Origin: a marine actinobacterium MedAcidi-G3
GTDB lineage: Bacteria > Actinomycetota > Acidimicrobiia > Acidimicrobiales > Poriferisodalaceae
Length of the DNA stretch: 57,244 bases
Assembly: GCA_000817105.1 (NCBI GenBank)
Contig: JUEP01000015.1
Coordinates: forward strand, 1-57,244
Direction: 5' to 3'
The notes beneath the pieces were generated by a model. It ran no database searches, was not told the origin of the DNA, and saw nothing but the letters and a program-made list of their open reading frames with translations. The position numbers and the translations under genes are program-made. Shown piece by piece: positions 8,273 to 16,530 of this stretch (positions are counted from its first letter, which is position 1; every line of letters begins with the position of its first letter).

Positions 8273-8731
8273 TTGACCGAGGACATAGTGGCATCAGGTT
8301 TTTCAGGAAAGAGAACAGCAGAATTGGTTGGTATCACATACCGCCAACTTGATTACTGGGCACGTACTGATCTCATCCGTCCTTCTCTCGCTGATGCGCA
8401 AGGAAGTGGCAGTAGGCGAAGCTACTCATATCAGGATCTTCTAGAACTCAAGGTCGTAAAAACTCTTCTCGACGCAGGAATTCGGCTTGAAATGGTTAGA
8501 GATGTGTTTTCTTACTTGCGAGAAAACCTTGGTGCAGATGTTGCTTCGGCCAACCTAGTGATTAGCGGCTCTTCACCATTGCTTGTCTCAGGTGAGGAGA
8601 TCATTGACTTGATACATCAAGGACAGGGTGTCCTTAACGTCCTGCCTTTGGCAGGGGTTAAAGAAGAGTTAGACAACGCCATTATCGACCTTTTCCCGTC
8701 GGTTGAAGAGCGAGTCCGGGCTACGGGTTAG
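8273..8731 (+). CDS. MerR-family regulator, FtsR-like (Rv1830 type)
   Basis: A DNA-binding regulator of about 152 residues. The helix-turn-helix part (AELVGITYRQLDYWARTDLI), the segment GSGSRRSYSYQDLLELKVVK and the C-terminal LIHQGQGVLNV match the FtsR/Rv1830 branch of MerR-like proteins. In Corynebacterium the FtsR protein activates ftsZ. The frame stays open up to a TTG at 8177, but I place the start at TTG 8273 because a perfect GGAGG (8261-8265) sits 7 bases before it and the upstream residues match nothing in the family. It closes the gcvH - FHA - bifunctional nuclease block. A direct target cannot be read from this window. No ftsZ is present here. Confidence 0.85.
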   Translation: MTEDIVASGFSGKRTAELVGITYRQLDYWARTDLIRPSLADAQGSGSRRSYSYQDLLELKVVKTLLDAGIRLEMVRDVFSYLRENLGADVASANLVISGSSPLLVSGEEIIDLIHQGQGVLNVLPLAGVKEELDNAIIDLFPSVEERVRATG

Positions 8732-8758
8732 TAACTATTCCAGTGTCAGTTGGGTCTA

Positions 8759-9163
8759 TCAGTTTTCTTTCGGACTGAAACGCATAGACGCGGAGTTCAT
8801 GCAAAAGCGATCGCCTGTGGGCTCGGGACCATCGGGGAAAACATGACCTAGATGTGCCCCGCAGGCATGGCACAGCGCCTCAACGCGCATCATCCCGTGA
8901 GAATTGTCGATTTCAGTGTCAACCGCTCCTTGGGACAGCGGTTGCCAGAAACTTGGCCAACCAGAGCCCGACTCATACTTAGAGTCACTGGAAAATAGAT
9001 CGATGTCGCAGACCACACAGCGGTACACGCCGTCCTGTTTCTGATCCCATGTATCGCCTGTGAAGGCCTGTTCTGTTCCAGCTTCTTGCGTGACGTGGTA
9101 CTGAAGAGGGGTTAAACGATCTCGGAGGTCTTCTTCGGTATAGGTTTTTGAACGGTCACTCAT
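8759..9163 (-). CDS. msrB: Peptide-methionine (R)-S-oxide reductase MsrB
   Basis: Repairs oxidised methionine (R-sulfoxide) in proteins. The 134-residue protein has the structural zinc site from two CxxC pairs (Cys49/Cys52 and Cys98/Cys101), the motif SGWPSFW near residues 68-74, the GHVFPDGP segment, and the catalytic Cys121 in RFCMNSASMRF. In many selenium users MsrB carries Sec at this last position; here the codon is an ordinary Cys codon. It stands alone on the minus strand, converging with the FtsR-like gene and divergent from a small ORF at 9326 across about 160 bases. Length and motifs are typical. Confidence 0.96.
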   Translation of the reverse strand: MSDRSKTYTEEDLRDRLTPLQYHVTQEAGTEQAFTGDTWDQKQDGVYRCVVCDIDLFSSDSKYESGSGWPSFWQPLSQGAVDTEIDNSHGMMRVEALCHACGAHLGHVFPDGPEPTGDRFCMNSASMRFSPKEN

Positions 9164-9325
9164 CGGGTGTCTCTCAAACGTGATTCAGGCAAAAGGTTGT
9201 AACGGCAAGACTATTGCAGTTGGCGCCTCGAAATCTTATCTGTGGACAAAGAAGATTTTTCCACTGAAAAGTCACAGCTTTGTGCCACTAGTTGGCCACA
9301 ACGTACAGCCGGTAAATTCTGAAGC

Positions 9326-9520
9326 ATGGTGTTTAAGTTGAAGTTTGTTGACGGTCGGGCAGAACTGATCTGCGGAGTCGATAATTACCAACAAGAAGGT
9401 CCGATGACGACGTTCTTCCACTCAGAAGGTCGGAACTACGTGGACTCATGGTCTCAACGTGTTGCTAGCTACAGAACTACTGATATTGCCTATGTCCGAC
9501 GCATTCTGACGTTTAAATAG
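9326..9520 (+). CDS. Small hypothetical protein (64 aa)
   Basis: An ORF of 64 codons beginning ATG at 9326, preceded by an AT-richer 160-base gap that could hold promoters for it and for msrB. The product is soluble and mixed in charge (MVFKLKFVDGRAELICGVDNY...), with no motif I recognise, no signal peptide and no membrane segment. It fills an otherwise empty gap and nothing overlaps it, which favours a real gene. The ribosome-binding site is weak and length alone is poor evidence. Confidence 0.45.
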   Translation: MVFKLKFVDGRAELICGVDNYQQEGPMTTFFHSEGRNYVDSWSQRVASYRTTDIAYVRRILTFK

Positions 9521-9575
9521 CACTCACCAGCAAGACCCATATGTAGATATCTGAAGATTGTCAGATCGGTAGAAG

Positions 9576-10634
9576 CTAACAATCATCGTTATTTAGGGAT
9601 TTAACGATGTCGACAATGGCACCTAGGCTGTCCAATCTTTCTTGCATATCGGCGCCCTCTGGCTGAACTCGAAGAACGGAGATACCAGCTTCCCGATAGG
9701 AGCGGACTCGTTCAGTGACCTCCGAGGTCGTGCCCAAAAAGTTTGTTTGTAAGATCAGTTCATCAGGTACCGCTTGAATGGCCTCCTCACGTTGACCCTC
9801 CACCCATAGCTGTTGAACTTTTCGTGCTTCTGTCTCGAAGCCGCCGCGGCTATAAGCATCGTTGTAAAAGTTGGTCGTTGCCGAACCCATTGCCCCCAAA
9901 GTGAATGCAACTCCTGATCGTCTGGGAGCTAACAGGAGCTCGATGTCGTTACCGAATTGAACAGCCCCGCCAGCTTGATATTCGATATCTAGCGGATCCC
10001 GTCCGGCTGCTACGGCTCCTTGCTGGACATGCTCAATCGTGGCAGCAGTTCCTGTGGGAACGAAGGATGTTCCTGCCCACCCGTCAGCTACTTGTCCTGT
10101 GTATTCAAGCGATTTTGGTCCGAGCGTGGCTAGCCATATCGGTATTTGTTCGTTGGCGGGCTGAGATAATCGGAGTGCTTTTCCCTCTCCGCCTGGGCGC
10201 GGCAGGAAATGGTGTGATCCTTCATACTTAATTTTCTCACCGGCGAACGCCTGCCTGACTATGTCAACTGTTTCTCGGAGACGTGTAAGGGGCTGACGAA
10301 AAGAGATTCCATGTAGCCCCTCCACGACTTGGGGTCCGCTCACACCTAGTCCTAGAATAAATCGGTCATCACTAATAGCTGCCATAGATAGGGCTGTCAT
10401 AGCTGTCATGACCGGAGTGCGAGCCGAGATCTGTAATATGCCGGTCCCGAGTTGAACCCGTTCTGTTACGGCAGCAAGGTAGGCCAGCGTGCTAACACCG
10501 TCCATCCCCCAGGCCTCAGCAGACCAAATTATGTCGACACCCATCTGTTCGGCCTCGCGTAAGAATTCCACCTGAGTATCCCAATCGCGCTTCTTGCCTG
10601 AAGCTGGGCCACCGAATGCAATAGAAATCTTCAT
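9576..10634 (-). CDS. LLM-class F420-dependent oxidoreductase
   Basis: A 352-residue luciferase-like TIM-barrel protein. The N-terminus (MKISIAFGG...QVEFLREAEQMGVDIIWSAEAWG), the TERVQLGTGILQISARTP segment and the DRFILGLGVSGPQVVEGLHG segment are characteristic of the F420-dependent LLM family, which uses the deazaflavin F420 for hydride transfer. The substrate cannot be deduced; relatives act on alcohols, sugars phosphates or xenobiotics. It is divergent from the TauD dioxygenase gene, with about 50 bases between the starts. It is one of four LLM proteins in the window, which together argue that the organism makes F420. Confidence 0.9.
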   Translation of the reverse strand: MKISIAFGGPASGKKRDWDTQVEFLREAEQMGVDIIWSAEAWGMDGVSTLAYLAAVTERVQLGTGILQISARTPVMTAMTALSMAAISDDRFILGLGVSGPQVVEGLHGISFRQPLTRLRETVDIVRQAFAGEKIKYEGSHHFLPRPGGEGKALRLSQPANEQIPIWLATLGPKSLEYTGQVADGWAGTSFVPTGTAATIEHVQQGAVAAGRDPLDIEYQAGGAVQFGNDIELLLAPRRSGVAFTLGAMGSATTNFYNDAYSRGGFETEARKVQQLWVEGQREEAIQAVPDELILQTNFLGTTSEVTERVRSYREAGISVLRVQPEGADMQERLDSLGAIVDIVKSLNNDDC

Positions 10635-10684
10635 GGCTCCTGCCTAGCGCACCAAAGTCACTTCTGCAGCGCTAGTTTCGTGTT

Positions 10685-11530
10685 ATGCAAATAAACGCGT
10701 TAACGGGAGCTTTCGGCGCGGAGGTCTTCGATATTGACCTTAAAGGGGGTATCAATCCAGAACAGGCCGGATTGATAGAGGATGCCCTTGCAAAAAATGT
10801 AGTCCTTGTGTTCCGAAACCAGGATCTAGATATAGATGACTTTGAGAGATTCGCAAGGGCTCTCGGCGAATTTGGAGACACGCCGTTTATCGCGCCGATT
10901 GATGGCCATCCAAACGTGCTGCGCCTCTTGCGTGAGCCTGAGGAAAAAGGACCTCTCTTCGGTAGCGGGTGGCATAGCGATTGGAGTTTCCAATTAGAAC
11001 CGCCAAGTGCAACCTTGCTCTACGCCCTGGAGGTTCCGGAAGTTGGCGGAGACACTGTTTTTACTAATCAGTATTTGGCCTATGAGAGCCTGTCGGAGTC
11101 GATGCAGTCAATCCTTCGGGGCTTGAGAGGGCTTCATTCTGCGGAACGGAGCTATGGCCCTCAGGGAACATTTGGAAAAAATGACCCAGACTCGTCGATG
11201 GATATCGAAGGAGATGAGACGGCGGTGGTTCTGCAGACACACCCTTTAGTTCGTTCGCATCCCCTAACTGGCCGTCAATCTTTATTCGTCAATGAGGTCT
11301 ACACAGTTGGAATAGAGGGAATGACGAAGACTGAAAGTAGCGCGCTGCTTGAATTTCTCTTTGAACACAGTCGACAGATTGCTTTCACTTGTCGCGTGCG
11401 ATGGATGCAGGGGACGTTAACGATGTGGGACAACCGAGCGACACAGCATTTCGCGATAAATGACTATGCAGGTAGCAAAAGAGAGATGTACCGGATCACT
11501 CTCGCTGGTGAACAGCCCGTGCTCAACTAG
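10685..11530 (+). CDS. TauD/TfdA-family 2-oxoglutarate-dependent dioxygenase
   Basis: Non-haem Fe(II) dioxygenase of 281 residues. The facial-triad motif is visible as His97-x-Asp99 in GWHSDWSF and a distal His255 in RATQHFAIND, with a 2-oxoglutarate-binding Arg266 or Arg270 (REMYRIT). Family members hydroxylate taurine, alkyl sulfates, 2,4-D or similar small acids while turning 2-oxoglutarate into succinate and CO2. The substrate is not evident; no sulfonate transporter lies nearby. It converges on a short hypothetical gene, overlapping it by 4 bases (11527-11530). Confidence 0.9.
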   Translation: MQINALTGAFGAEVFDIDLKGGINPEQAGLIEDALAKNVVLVFRNQDLDIDDFERFARALGEFGDTPFIAPIDGHPNVLRLLREPEEKGPLFGSGWHSDWSFQLEPPSATLLYALEVPEVGGDTVFTNQYLAYESLSESMQSILRGLRGLHSAERSYGPQGTFGKNDPDSSMDIEGDETAVVLQTHPLVRSHPLTGRQSLFVNEVYTVGIEGMTKTESSALLEFLFEHSRQIAFTCRVRWMQGTLTMWDNRATQHFAINDYAGSKREMYRITLAGEQPVLN

Positions 11531-11958
11531 TCAGTTCGCAAAGCGTCGACGACTACGAGCGGACCTAATAAGGCTAAATCTTGTAATGCTTGGTCGTATA
11601 AAAATTTCTCAGTGCATGCAGGCCGGGCCCAGTCTTCTTCGTTAGGCGTGGGGAGTCTTCCGCGTGCGCTTACTTTGAGGTTGCCAGTCGAGCGACTGCT
11701 TACCAAGATGGTTTGTCCAAGCAGCATCTGTAAGAAGCTTTCCGGATCGTGGCTAGGTTCGTCAAAAACGTAGAGCTTGGACCCATCGGTCACGAAAGGT
11801 GTTATGTAGTGGGTTCTTTCGCCTTGCGAACCACTGATATCGAAACGAAGCATTAGGGAATTGTCAAAAACTTCGAAAGGCGGAGCAGTGGAACTGTTCA
11901 TTGAGTGGACCGTAGCAAGCGACAGGTGTTCGAGGTTGACACGAGGTAGGTTCTTCAT
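11527..11958 (-). CDS. Hypothetical protein (143 aa)
   Basis: I do not recognise this family. The protein of about 143 residues is soluble, with no signal peptide or membrane segment. It contains a patterned core (SLMLRFDISGSQGERTHYITPF, then KLYVFDEPSHDPESFLQMLLG) and alternating hydrophobic stretches that suggest a mostly beta fold. The frame extends to TTG 11973, but ATG 11958 (MKNLPRVN) looks the better start. It is divergent from the crotonase gene by 34 bases and overlaps the TauD gene end by 4 bases. Coding is supported by its fit between neighbours and by the absence of any competing ORF on the other strand for most of its length. Confidence 0.6.
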   Translation of the reverse strand: MKNLPRVNLEHLSLATVHSMNSSTAPPFEVFDNSLMLRFDISGSQGERTHYITPFVTDGSKLYVFDEPSHDPESFLQMLLGQTILVSSRSTGNLKVSARGRLPTPNEEDWARPACTEKFLYDQALQDLALLGPLVVVDALRTD

Positions 11959-11992
11959 AGGTGTAGGTAACAAGAGGCATGGGGGTTTTGAG

Positions 11993-12886
11993 ATGGCAGT
12001 TCAAGAAGGAGAGTATTGCGGGTTCCTTATAGCTATTGAAGATCCCGGCATTCTGGTTGTGACGTTCAACCGCCCTGAGAGTCTTAATGCGTCTACAGCT
12101 GCGATGAAGCGAGATTTAGTTGAAGTACTAACTCAGACACAGATGGATGACGCAATCCGGATCGTTGTTTTCACAGGCGAAGGCCATGCCTTTTGGGCAG
12201 GAGATGACTTGAAAGGTTATGGAGGAGACAGCACCCAAGTTCCGCAGATCCACCACGGGCATCACAACCCTTCTGGCACATACAACGGGTTACGGACGAT
12301 ATCTCAGGCGGTTAACACAGCAGTCCGCAATCTAGACAAAATATCTATCGCAGCGATAAATGGCTTCGCGATTCAAACGGGCTTTTCGCTTGCTTTAGCC
12401 TGCGATTTTCGTATTGCTTCGCGTTCGGCGCAGATGGGAAGCGCGACGCTTAGGTTTGGCTTGCTGCCAGATGAAGGCGGCCAATGGCTGCTCGTACAGC
12501 ACCTTGGAGTAGCCAAGGCAACAGATTTTATGATGCGTAAGCGAATTGTTGATGGTGAAACTGCGCATCAGTTGGGCTTAGTGCACGAGGTCGTCGAAGA
12601 CGAAGATCTTATGGATGAGACTTTCGAACTTGCTCGAGAACTTGCCGAAGGGCCCCAAGTGGCGATGAGAATGTTGAAGCGATCAATTCTGCTTGCTGCT
12701 GACCTAACCTGGGATCAGTCGCTTGATGAGATTGCTGCAAAGACAGCAGTAACTGATCACCTTCCTGACGCTCGAGAGGGCGCTCAAGCTTTCATAGAAA
12801 AACGAAACCCTGAATTTAATGGGTGGCTCGAAGGCCGTTCCGACCCGCCAATGGATGGACCAGCTCCATGGGAATCGGATTCTTAA
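11993..12886 (+). CDS. Enoyl-CoA hydratase/isomerase (crotonase) family
   Basis: Crotonase-fold protein of about 297 residues. The oxyanion-hole segments FTGEGHAFWAGDDLKGY and AAINGFAIQTGFSLALACDFRIA are both present, and the hydratase Glu region appears as LRFGLLPDEGGQWLL. Compared with most crotonases it has an insert of about 25 residues after DLKGYGGD (PQIHHGHHNPSGTYN). An upstream extension of the frame to 11861 overlaps the divergent hypothetical gene, so I place the start at ATG 11993 (MAVQEGEY). It stands alone between oppositely oriented genes. The substrate is unknown; a CoA thioester of a branched or aromatic acid would fit the catabolic gene content. Confidence 0.9.
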   Translation: MAVQEGEYCGFLIAIEDPGILVVTFNRPESLNASTAAMKRDLVEVLTQTQMDDAIRIVVFTGEGHAFWAGDDLKGYGGDSTQVPQIHHGHHNPSGTYNGLRTISQAVNTAVRNLDKISIAAINGFAIQTGFSLALACDFRIASRSAQMGSATLRFGLLPDEGGQWLLVQHLGVAKATDFMMRKRIVDGETAHQLGLVHEVVEDEDLMDETFELARELAEGPQVAMRMLKRSILLAADLTWDQSLDEIAAKTAVTDHLPDAREGAQAFIEKRNPEFNGWLEGRSDPPMDGPAPWESDS

Positions 12887-12933
12887 TAAAGCTCTTCAAT
12901 AGGGGCCCGTTGAGAAAAGAAGACCGCAGTCGT

Positions 12934-14031
12934 TTATCTCAAGTGTGCTGTTAATTCCTCAAGAGCGCCCAGCAGCATCTTTACGTTACGCATCTGTGCT
13001 GTATGGCCCATACAGCCGATGCGCCATACTTTGCCGGCTACCGGTCCAAGGCCGCCACCAACTTCGATGCCGTATCGGTTAAGTAAGTGCTGACGCCCTT
13101 CAACGTCATCCAATCCATCCGGGATCGATACGGTTGTGAGCTCCGGAAGTCGATGTCCTTCTTGGGCCCATAAGTCGAAGCCGAGTTCCGGTAGACATCT
13201 ATGGAGCTCGTCGCCGCAAGATTGATGACGTTCCCAGGCTTGCTGGAGGCCTTCATTTATCACTACTCCCAAACCAGCATGTAAGGCATAAAGCATCGAG
13301 ATAGGCGCTGTGTGATGATATGCCCGAGCACCGTCGCCGGTTACGTAGTCCTTGATCATGTTTAGATCCAGATACCAGCTTTGCGGAGTCTCCACGAGTC
13401 TCTCCATGGCCCTATCGCTCACGGTTACGGGAGAGAGACCAGGAGGAACTCCCAGACACTTCTGAGTTCCGCTGTAAGCAATATCGACAGCCCATTCGTC
13501 GATCAAGACAGGTATGCCGCCAAGCGAAGTCACACAATCGACTAGAAGCAGGGCGTCGCCTTTGCCTGCGCCGAGGTCATGGATGTCATTTCGCACCCCA
13601 GTTGATGTCTCAGCATGTACTACGGCAATCATCTTCGGGTTGGGGTGTGCTGTCAGCAGTCTCTCAGGATCTATTGCCCGCCCCCAATCCTCTTCCACCT
13701 TGGTAACTACGGCGCCCGCTCGGCTAGCCACATCACACATTCGGTTGCCGAAAACCCCATTAACTCCAACTACAACCTCATCACCCGGACTAATGAAATT
13801 AACGAATGAGGTCTCCATCCCAGCTGAACCGGTTGCGCTAATCGGAAATGTCAGAGCGTTTTTTGTCTGCCATACCTCTCGCAATCGGTCGTTAGTTTCA
13901 TCCAGGAGAGATATGAATTCAGGGTCTAAGTGTCCCAGAACTGGCCGGGCGAAGGCCTCCATTACTTCTGGATACGGATTGCTCGGGCCAGGGCCCATCA
14001 AGATTCGGTCGCTGTGGATCACGTCGAGCAA
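12934..14031 (-). CDS. Class V aminotransferase (alanine/serine-glyoxylate type)
   Basis: PLP enzyme of 365 residues. The opening LMGPGPSNPYPEVMEAF and the segments FPISATGSAGMETS, VHAETSTGVRND, VDCVTSLGGIPV (Asp165) and the PLP lysine in SGTQKCLG (Lys191) are those of the alanine-glyoxylate / serine-pyruvate aminotransferase group. It is the last gene of a minus-strand run: NicX-like dioxygenase, acyl-CoA ligase, beta-hydroxyacid dehydrogenase, aminotransferase; the gap to the dehydrogenase is 37 bases. Glyoxylate or pyruvate is the probable acceptor. The same family includes ureidoglycine-glyoxylate aminotransferase, which cannot be excluded. Confidence 0.88.
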   Translation of the reverse strand: MLDVIHSDRILMGPGPSNPYPEVMEAFARPVLGHLDPEFISLLDETNDRLREVWQTKNALTFPISATGSAGMETSFVNFISPGDEVVVGVNGVFGNRMCDVASRAGAVVTKVEEDWGRAIDPERLLTAHPNPKMIAVVHAETSTGVRNDIHDLGAGKGDALLLVDCVTSLGGIPVLIDEWAVDIAYSGTQKCLGVPPGLSPVTVSDRAMERLVETPQSWYLDLNMIKDYVTGDGARAYHHTAPISMLYALHAGLGVVINEGLQQAWERHQSCGDELHRCLPELGFDLWAQEGHRLPELTTVSIPDGLDDVEGRQHLLNRYGIEVGGGLGPVAGKVWRIGCMGHTAQMRNVKMLLGALEELTAHLR

Positions 14032-14068
14032 CCGTAGTCACCAGAACACCTAGATGCACATTTGCCCC

Positions 14069-14950
14069 CTAAGAGTTGCCAGCAAGCCGCATGATGAGGC
14101 TGCTGGTGTCCCACCGCCCGCCTCCGTTTTCTTGAATTTCTTGATAGTAAGAGTCGACTAGTCGAGTCACTTCCACAGAGGTTTTGAGACGCGCTGCCTC
14201 CTCCATGACAATGCCGAGGTCCTTCCTCATCCAGTCGACAGCGAAACCGAAGTCAAATTCGTCACGAATCATCGTTGAGCCCCGGTTCGTCATTTGCCAC
14301 GAACCAGCTGCTCCTTTGCTGATTGTCTCAAGTACAAGCTCGAGATTTAGTCCGCTCATTTTTCCGAACTGAAGAGCCTCTGACAGTCCTTGAAGTAGCC
14401 CCGCGATGCAGATTTGATTAACCATCTTTGTTAGTTGACCTGAACCGGTAGGTCCAATGAGATTGCAAGCTTGGCTATAGGCGGAGATGAATGGTTTAGC
14501 CTGGTCGAACCACCTCTGCTCGCCGCCGCACATAACGGTCAGAGCCCCATTCTCGGCACCTGCCTGGCCCCCAGAAATAGGCGCATCAAGGAACCCAACA
14601 TTGCGGACCGAGCAGATTTCATTGAGCTCCCTAGCGAGTTCAGCCGATGCTGTGGTGTGGTCGACGATCAAAGATTGGGGTTCGATACCGGCGAGAACCC
14701 CTTCGTCCCCCAGTACGACTGAACGAACATCGTCATCGTTTCCGACACAGACAAAGACCACCTCGGCAGCGGCGGCTGCTTCTCTTGGGGTCGCCGCCGT
14801 CGTGCCGTCATTTTGCCTGGCCCAAGCGTCCGATTTCGACCTCGTCCTGTTGTACACCGACACTGAATGCCCTGCTTGTGAAAGGTGTTTGGCCATTGGA
14901 AAGCCCATGACTCCTAGGCCTATAAAGGCAACTTTCTTTGAAGTAACCAT
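14069..14950 (-). CDS. Beta-hydroxyacid dehydrogenase (3-hydroxyisobutyrate / tartronate-semialdehyde reductase family)
   Basis: NAD(P)-dependent dehydrogenase of 293 residues. The dinucleotide fold opens with KVAFIGLGVMGFPMAKHL, the substrate-binding loop is DAPISGGQAGAENGALTVMCGG, and the catalytic Lys lies in TGSGQLTKMVNQI. These are the signatures of 3-hydroxyisobutyrate dehydrogenase and 2-hydroxy-3-oxopropionate (tartronate semialdehyde) reductase. Together with the adjacent glyoxylate-type aminotransferase, a role in C2/C3 or branched acid metabolism is plausible. It lies between the acyl-CoA ligase gene (69-base gap) and the aminotransferase gene (37-base gap) in the same direction. 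Confidence 0.9.
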   Translation of the reverse strand: MVTSKKVAFIGLGVMGFPMAKHLSQAGHSVSVYNRTRSKSDAWARQNDGTTAATPREAAAAAEVVFVCVGNDDDVRSVVLGDEGVLAGIEPQSLIVDHTTASAELARELNEICSVRNVGFLDAPISGGQAGAENGALTVMCGGEQRWFDQAKPFISAYSQACNLIGPTGSGQLTKMVNQICIAGLLQGLSEALQFGKMSGLNLELVLETISKGAAGSWQMTNRGSTMIRDEFDFGFAVDWMRKDLGIVMEEAARLKTSVEVTRLVDSYYQEIQENGGGRWDTSSLIMRLAGNS

Positions 14951-15019
14951 GAGCGAATCCTTTGTTCGATTTAACGCTTAACTACGTACCGACTTGGAGA
15001 AGGCTGATCGGTATCTATT

Positions 15020-16519
15020 TCACGAGGTACTTTGACCACGGGCGATCAGAGCACGAACCTCGTGTTTCAGCACCTTGCCCATAACGTTCCTTGGTAGCTG
15101 GTCAGTCCAAATAACTCTCTTCGGATATTTGAAAGGAGCAACTTGTCCATGGAAAAGGTGTAGAACTGCTTCACTGTTTTGTTCGGCCCCCGCTGCTGCC
15201 ACTGCTACCACCACTGGAATTTCTCCCCAGCGGTTATCTGGTGCCCCAACCACAGTCGCTTCAAGAAGTAATGAGCTCTCTGCAAGCACATTCTCCAACT
15301 CGGCGGGATAAATATTTTCTCCCCCAGAGATAACGAGATCTTTCTTGCGGTCATCAATGTAGATCCACCCCTCGGGATCTTGGTGCCCAATGTCACCTGT
15401 GTGAAACCACCCATCGGTTATCGACTCAGAAGTAGCGTCGGCATTGCGCCAGTAGCTGCTCAATATGTTCGGCCCACGAACCCACAATTCTCCTGATTCG
15501 CCTTGCGCAACAGCAGTCCCGGCATCGTTGACGATGCGAACTTCACATAAGGTCGCGGGTTTGCCGCATGAACCGGGCCGTTCAGATGCGTCATCGACCC
15601 TCATCACTACAGCGGTTGGAGCGGTTTCAGTTGCGCCGTAAACCTGACCCACCGAAATTCCTCGTTCAAAGAAGGGGCGAGTTGTTGCCTCCGGAATTGT
15701 TGACGAGCCCGCCATTAGACCTGTGAGCGATGATAAGTCTGTTCCTTCGAAGGCAGGATGAGTACTTACCGCATCCAATGTCGCCGGAACAAAAAGCGAC
15801 CAGGAGGGTCTCCATCGTTCAACGTCCGTAAGCCATTGTCCAGGGTCAAAAGATTCGTGAAGAAGAACTGATGCTCCACCCATTAGTGCGGGAAGTGTCT
15901 GGATATTTAATCCTCCGACATGGAATAAAGGCAGAAACGTAAGGAAACGATCTTTGGAAGTTAAGTCATGTGCATGGGCGCCGTTGACAGCGTTCGCTGC
16001 TAAAGCGCTTTGGGAGAGGAGGGCGCCTTTCGGAGTTCCGGTCGTTCCAGAGGTGTAGGCCAGCAGAACGGGGTCGTCAAGTTTCCCGACTCTGGGGGTG
16101 GTGTCGAGGGTTTCGGCTTGGGCGACCTCATCTGAGGAGTGCACCGGAATTACGGTGGCAGCTTCTTCGGCATGAGCGAGGAAGCTCTCATGACTTACGA
16201 CAAGCTTTGGTTTAGCGTCTTGGAGAATCCATGAATGCTCGGAGACAAGTAGCCGCGAATTGAGAGGCAAAAAAATAGCTCCCAGCCTAGAGCAGGCAAA
16301 TAGAAGCTCGATGGCCAGAGGCTGGTTTGGTCCGAGCCAAGCAACTCGATCGCCCACACCGACGCTTTGACTATGGAGCCAACTTGCTATGGCCGAGATT
16401 CTGGTGGATAACTGATCGTAATTGGTTTCAACACCTTTGAACTCAATAGCGAGGGAAGCCGGCTGATGGTCAGCCCAGTTGTCTACCCATGATGCGAGGT
16501 CTGCTCCTTTATCCCACAT
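15020..16519 (-). CDS. Acyl-CoA synthetase (AMP-forming ligase)
   Basis: ANL-superfamily ligase of 499 residues that activates a carboxylic acid to its CoA thioester through an acyl-AMP. Motifs in order: the P-loop-like YTSGTTGTPKGALLSQ, VYGATETAP, GWFHTGDIGHQDPEGW, DDRKKDLVISGGENIYPAE, and the catalytic Lys in NVMGKVLKHEV near the C-terminus. It follows the NicX-like gene by 11 bases and precedes the dehydrogenase, so it is probably cotranscribed. In that setting the substrate may be an acid produced by ring cleavage. Medium-chain or aromatic acids are equally possible from sequence alone. Confidence 0.92.
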   Translation of the reverse strand: MWDKGADLASWVDNWADHQPASLAIEFKGVETNYDQLSTRISAIASWLHSQSVGVGDRVAWLGPNQPLAIELLFACSRLGAIFLPLNSRLLVSEHSWILQDAKPKLVVSHESFLAHAEEAATVIPVHSSDEVAQAETLDTTPRVGKLDDPVLLAYTSGTTGTPKGALLSQSALAANAVNGAHAHDLTSKDRFLTFLPLFHVGGLNIQTLPALMGGASVLLHESFDPGQWLTDVERWRPSWSLFVPATLDAVSTHPAFEGTDLSSLTGLMAGSSTIPEATTRPFFERGISVGQVYGATETAPTAVVMRVDDASERPGSCGKPATLCEVRIVNDAGTAVAQGESGELWVRGPNILSSYWRNADATSESITDGWFHTGDIGHQDPEGWIYIDDRKKDLVISGGENIYPAELENVLAESSLLLEATVVGAPDNRWGEIPVVVAVAAAGAEQNSEAVLHLFHGQVAPFKYPKRVIWTDQLPRNVMGKVLKHEVRALIARGQSTS

Positions 16520-16530
16520 AAGAAGTGTTG

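Noticed and set aside
11861..11992. Upstream extension of the crotonase frame to 11861
   Set aside because: It runs antisense through the divergent hypothetical gene, and ATG 11993 matches the family start.
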